Shown one piece after another: positions 32,663 to 35,230 of a stretch of 35,230 nt of DNA. Origin of the DNA: Acidovorax soli. GTDB taxonomy: Bacteria; Pseudomonadota; Gammaproteobacteria; Burkholderiales; Burkholderiaceae_C. Below the pieces are notes generated by a model. It saw only the letters and a program-made list of their open reading frames with translations, was not told where the DNA came from and searched no databases. Each line of letters starts with the position of its first letter. Positions within the stretch are counted from its first letter, which is position 1. A program made the position numbers and the translations under genes. The stretch covers positions 1-35,230 of the forward strand of contig NZ_FNQJ01000035.1 of assembly GCF_900107605.1 (NCBI RefSeq). The letters run 5' to 3'.

Positions 32663-33682
32663 TCACTCGGTCGATATTTTGTTCTCTGCGACCAGCTTGG
32701 CAAAACGTGCGGTGTCGGCCGCTATCTGCTCAGCCATTTGTGCAGATGTGTTGCCGATGGGCTCGGCGCCGATGTCCTGCATGCGCTTCTTGAAGTCGGG
32801 CGACTGGATCACCTTGACCATCTCGGTGTTCAGTTTTGCCACGATGTCGGCGGGCGTGCGTGCGGGGGCCAGCACACCAAACCAGGTGCCGATATCAAAG
32901 CCCGCAAAGCCGCTTTCCTCCAGCGTGGGCACGTCGGGCAGCGACGACGACCGCTTGGCCGTGGTCACGGCCAGCGCGCGCAGCTTTCCGGCCTTGATGT
33001 GCGGCAGCACGGGCGTCACGGTGTCGAACGACATCGACACCTGCCCGCCGAGCAGATCGGTGGTCAGCGGGCCGCTGCCCTTGTAGGGCACATGCAGCAG
33101 CGGGTGGCCAATGGCGGTGGAGAACTGCGTGCCGATCAGGTGCTGCGCGGTGCCCGCGCCATTGGAGCCATACGAAAACCTGTCCGGCGTGGCCTTCACC
33201 AGGGCCACCAGTTCCTTCACATCCTTGGCGGGCGTGGTGGCGCTCACCGCCAGCACATTGGGCACCAGGGCCACGGTGGTGATGGGCGCAAAGCTCTTTT
33301 GAAAGTCGTAGCCGAGCTTCTTGTACACGCTGGTGGCAATGGTGTGGTGCACCGCACCCATCAGCAGCGTGTAGCCGTCGGCCGGGGCCTTGGCCACATA
33401 GTCGGCACCAATGGTGGCGCCCGCGCCGCCCCGGTTTTCCACGATCACCGGTTGGCCCAGGGCGGTGGCCAGTTTCTCACCCAGTGCGCGGGCCAGTACA
33501 TCGGTGGTGCCGCCGGCTGCAAACGGCACCACGATGGTCACCGGCTTGGTGGGCCAGGCCTGGGCGTGGGCGGCGGTGCCGGGCAGCAGGCAGGCCGCTG
33601 CCGCCGCAACGGCCAGTATCAGCAGGTGGTGGCGGCGCAAGGGTTGGGCGATGGCGCTGGGGGGCAGGGCGGTGTGGTTCAT
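32663..33682 (-). CDS. Bug-type (TTT) tripartite tricarboxylate transporter substrate-binding protein
   Basis: A 339-residue periplasmic receptor. The signal peptide (about 1-41) has a long n-region and ends TAAHA before QAWPTKPVTIVVPFAAGG, the standard Bug N-terminus. ENRGGAGATIGADYVAKAP, SYGSNGAGTAQHL and LHVPYKGSGPLTTDLLGGQV are family motifs that cradle a carboxylate ligand. No TctA/TctB membrane genes are nearby, common for these abundant orphan receptors. GGAG lies 8 bases upstream of the start. The tartrate dehydrogenase gene lies upstream on the same strand, and a family S element sits between them. A C4-dicarboxylate such as tartrate or malate is a reasonable guess for the ligand. 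Confidence 0.93.
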   Translation of the reverse strand: MNHTALPPSAIAQPLRRHHLLILAVAAAAACLLPGTAAHAQAWPTKPVTIVVPFAAGGTTDVLARALGEKLATALGQPVIVENRGGAGATIGADYVAKAPADGYTLLMGAVHHTIATSVYKKLGYDFQKSFAPITTVALVPNVLAVSATTPAKDVKELVALVKATPDRFSYGSNGAGTAQHLIGTQFSTAIGHPLLHVPYKGSGPLTTDLLGGQVSMSFDTVTPVLPHIKAGKLRALAVTTAKRSSSLPDVPTLEESGFAGFDIGTWFGVLAPARTPADIVAKLNTEMVKVIQSPDFKKRMQDIGAEPIGNTSAQMAEQIAADTARFAKLVAENKISTE

Positions 33683-33751
33683 GTGTGTCTCCGGGGTGTG
33701 GATGGCGGGGCGGATGGTCTTTGCGACCTTGTTGTTCTGTCTGCCGGGCTC

Positions 33752-33858
33752 CGGCGGATTGGCCTTCCACCGTATAACATCGTTGGTTTGCCTTGCCGTG
33801 CTACAGCACGGTCGGCGGCTTCTCGTCCAGTTATCCGGTGGAATGCAAACCCGTATCA
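33752..33858 (-). repeat. Family S long palindromic element, copy B
   Basis: Arms 33752-33778 and 33830-33856 are inverted repeats with 20 of 27 positions matching, best near the inner end (TTCCACCG then ATAAC). The centre has CCGTGCT-AC-AGCACGG at about 33798-33813. It is about 80 percent identical by eye to copy A at 10662-10768 in opposite orientation. Read on the minus strand it begins with the TGA stop of the tartrate dehydrogenase gene (TGATACGG), exactly as copy A begins with the HDOD stop. Confidence 0.75.
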
Positions 33859-34944
33859 GGCGGCTTGGCGCGCGGGTGCGCTGCTGATCAGTGCACACAC
33901 GGCGTCGGTCACCTGGGCCGTGGTGGCCGTGCCGCCCAGGTCGCGGGTGTGCAGGGCGGGGTTGGCGGTGACCTGTTCGATGGCCTGCATCACGGCGCGG
34001 GCGGCATCCACCTCGCCCAGGTGCTCCAGCAGCATCACCACCGACCAGAAGGTGCCGATGGGGTTGGCCAGGCCCTTGCCCATGATGTCGAACGCCGAGC
34101 CGTGGATGGGTTCGAACATGCTGGGGTAGCGGCGCTCGGGGTCGATGTTGCCGGTGGGTGCAATGCCCAGGCTGCCGGCCAGCGCGGCGGCCAGGTCCGA
34201 GAGGATGTCGGCGTGCAGGTTGGTGGCGACGATGGTGTCGAGCGTGGCGGGGCGGTTGACCATGCGGGCCGTGGCGGCGTCCACCAGTTCCTTGTCCCAC
34301 TTCACGTCGGGGAACTCGGCAGACACCTGCGCGGCAATCTCGTCCCACATCACCATCGCATGGCGCTGCGCGTTGCTCTTGGTGATGACGGTGAGCAGCT
34401 TGCGGGGGCGCGACTGCGCCAGGCGGAAGGCGTAGCGCAGGATGCGCTCCACGCCCACGCGGGTCATGATGGACACATCGGTGGCCGCCTCGATGGGGTG
34501 GCCCTGGTGCACGCGGCCGCCCACGCCGGAGTACTCGCCCTCGGAGTTTTCGCGCACGATGACCCAGTCCAGGTCCTTGGGTGCGCAGCGCTTCAGGGGG
34601 GCATCGATGCCCGGCAGGATGCGCGTGGGCCGTACGTTGGCGTACTGATCGAAGCCCTGGCAGATCTTCAGGCGCAGGCCCCACAGGGTGATGTGGTCGG
34701 GGATGTCGGGGTCGCCCGCCGAGCCGAACAGGATGGCGTCCTTGCCGCGCAGGGCGTCCAACCCATCGGCCGGCATCATCACGCCGTGGGCGCGGTACCA
34801 GTCGCCGCCCCAGCCGAAATTCTCGAAGTCAAAGCGCAGGTGCGGGTGGTGGGCCGCCAGGGCCTGCAGCACGCGCTGGCCAGCGGGAATGACTTCCTTG
34901 CCGATGCCGTCTCCGGGGATAGTGGCGATTTGGTAGGTTTTCAT
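33856..34944 (-). CDS. ttuC: Tartrate dehydrogenase/D-malate dehydrogenase-type decarboxylating oxidoreductase
   Basis: A 362-residue Mn/NAD-dependent enzyme of the isocitrate/isopropylmalate dehydrogenase superfamily. The N-terminus is MKTYQIATIPGDGIGKEV. GGDWYRAHGVMMPADGLDAL and LRLKICQGFDQYANVRP are typical of the TtuC/DmlA branch. VRENSEGEYSGVGGR binds substrate and cofactor, TNLHADILSDLAAAL holds the metal-binding Asp residues, and EPIHGSAFDIMGKG binds NAD. The start is chosen at MKTYQ; an upstream extension lacks family similarity. Members act on tartrate, D-malate and sometimes isopropylmalate, so exact substrate is open. The stop codon belongs to the family S element. Confidence 0.92.
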   Translation of the reverse strand: MKTYQIATIPGDGIGKEVIPAGQRVLQALAAHHPHLRFDFENFGWGGDWYRAHGVMMPADGLDALRGKDAILFGSAGDPDIPDHITLWGLRLKICQGFDQYANVRPTRILPGIDAPLKRCAPKDLDWVIVRENSEGEYSGVGGRVHQGHPIEAATDVSIMTRVGVERILRYAFRLAQSRPRKLLTVITKSNAQRHAMVMWDEIAAQVSAEFPDVKWDKELVDAATARMVNRPATLDTIVATNLHADILSDLAAALAGSLGIAPTGNIDPERRYPSMFEPIHGSAFDIMGKGLANPIGTFWSVVMLLEHLGEVDAARAVMQAIEQVTANPALHTRDLGGTATTAQVTDAVCALISSAPARQAA

Positions 34945-35082
34945 GCGATGTCTGGGTGGAAACGTGGGGGGATCGCCCGTGCAGGGATGGCGGGCGGTGG
35001 AAAACAAGGTGGTGAAGCCAAGCAGTGAGAAGGACTTTAGATGTGGACAGGTCTTCGGAGCGTCGCTAGAGTGAATCCATCG

Positions 35083-35097
35083 TTAACCTGAGGTTAA
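35083..35097. promoter_or_regulatory. Operator-like perfect palindrome upstream of the tartrate dehydrogenase gene
   Basis: TTAACC (35083-35088) and GGTTAA (35092-35097) are perfect inverted repeats around TGA. The surroundings are AT-rich, and GGATTTATCC follows a few bases on. It lies about 140 bases upstream of the dehydrogenase start and could be a regulator-binding site, possibly of a LysR-type protein (inference). Confidence 0.45.
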
Positions 35098-35131
35098 GGA
35101 TTTATCCGTAAATTAAGTAAACTCCAGACCT

Positions 35132-35230
35132 GAGACGACCTTCACTCGGTACAGGAAAGACAGATGGCCAAGGCCCATGCCCATTCGTGGGAGGTGACGG
35201 ATGAATTCTGGGCCCGGGTAGAGCCCCTGG
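35132..35230 (+). mobile_element. Left end of an IS5-family-like insertion sequence (truncated by window edge)
   Basis: A transposase-like frame starts at 35164, and the sequence GAGACGACC at 35132 is a plausible start of the terminal inverted repeat, about 32 bases before that frame. IS5-group elements often start with GAG. The right end lies outside the window, so neither the inverted repeat nor a target duplication can be verified. Confidence 0.5.
35164..35230 (+). CDS. N-terminus of a probable IS5-family transposase (partial)
   Basis: Only 22 codons are visible: MAKAHAHSWEVTDEFWARVE followed by PL. The pattern of a tryptophan-containing helix ending in W.R(V/I)EPL is typical of the N-terminal domain of IS5-type transposases (the insertion-element protein helical domain). 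AGGAAAGA lies about 6 bases upstream of the ATG as ribosome binding site. The catalytic DDE region is beyond the edge, so the assignment is tentative. Confidence 0.6.
   Translation, partial: MAKAHAHSWEVTDEFWARVEPL

Noticed and set aside
33683..34684. In-frame upstream extension of the Bug receptor on the minus strand
   Set aside because: The extension is antisense-frame translation of the tartrate dehydrogenase gene and family S element. The signal peptide and GGAG site fix the start at 33682.
1..35230. CRISPR array, prophage, toxin-antitoxin or defence system
   Set aside because: No regularly spaced direct repeats, integrase, phage structural genes or defence-type domains were seen. The repeats found are palindromic and dispersed.

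Overview
The window is about 35 kb of GC-rich chromosome from a beta-proteobacterium. It is most likely a member of the Comamonadaceae in the Acidovorax/Alicycliphilus/Comamonas range. This rests on codon use, on the presence of a Bug-type substrate-binding protein and a TtuC-type tartrate dehydrogenase, on the mltG-tmk-holB-pilZ-tatD cluster, and on a dispersed palindromic repeat of a kind I associate with this family. The genus is an inference. No phage, plasmid or defence island is visible. The only mobile DNA recognised is the start of an IS5-like element at the right edge.

Layout. 0.1-5.2 kb: a plus-strand run of small-molecule enzymes and transport (NADP-dependent zinc-free oxidoreductase, ElaA-type GNAT, GST-like protein, SDR, DHA2-type MFS exporter). 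5.5-7.2 kb: a NarL/LuxR-type response regulator followed by a short two-TM histidine kinase. 7.4-10.7 kb: tex and a single-domain HDOD protein. 10.8-14.8 kb: an iron-dependent alcohol dehydrogenase divergent from an exported hydratase-like protein, then an HSL-type esterase and a thioesterase-GNAT fusion. 14.9-20.5 kb: ygfZ divergent from mltG-tmk-holB-pilZ-tatD-ankyrin protein. 20.5-26.1 kb: msbA divergent from tolB-pal-cpoB-tcdA, followed by tRNA-Lys(UUU) with its own promoter and a strong terminator. 26.7-32.5 kb: an MFS exporter, metNI without metQ, and modABC. 32.7-35.2 kb: a Bug receptor and a tartrate dehydrogenase on the minus strand, an operator-like palindrome, and the start of an IS element.

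How the genes work together. The central part is conserved housekeeping: cell envelope (mltG, msbA, tolB-pal-cpoB), replication (tmk, holB), type IV pilus assembly (pilZ), Fe-S repair (ygfZ) and tRNA modification (tcdA). It is flanked by accessory uptake and catabolic genes.

The most unusual signals are two families of non-coding repeats. Family R (about 60 bp) has five good copies and two partial ones; one good copy lies in frame inside tex and appears to add about ten residues. Family S (about 105 bp, two copies) is a long imperfect palindrome that in both places begins with the stop codon of the gene upstream, and its arms show paired changes between copies.
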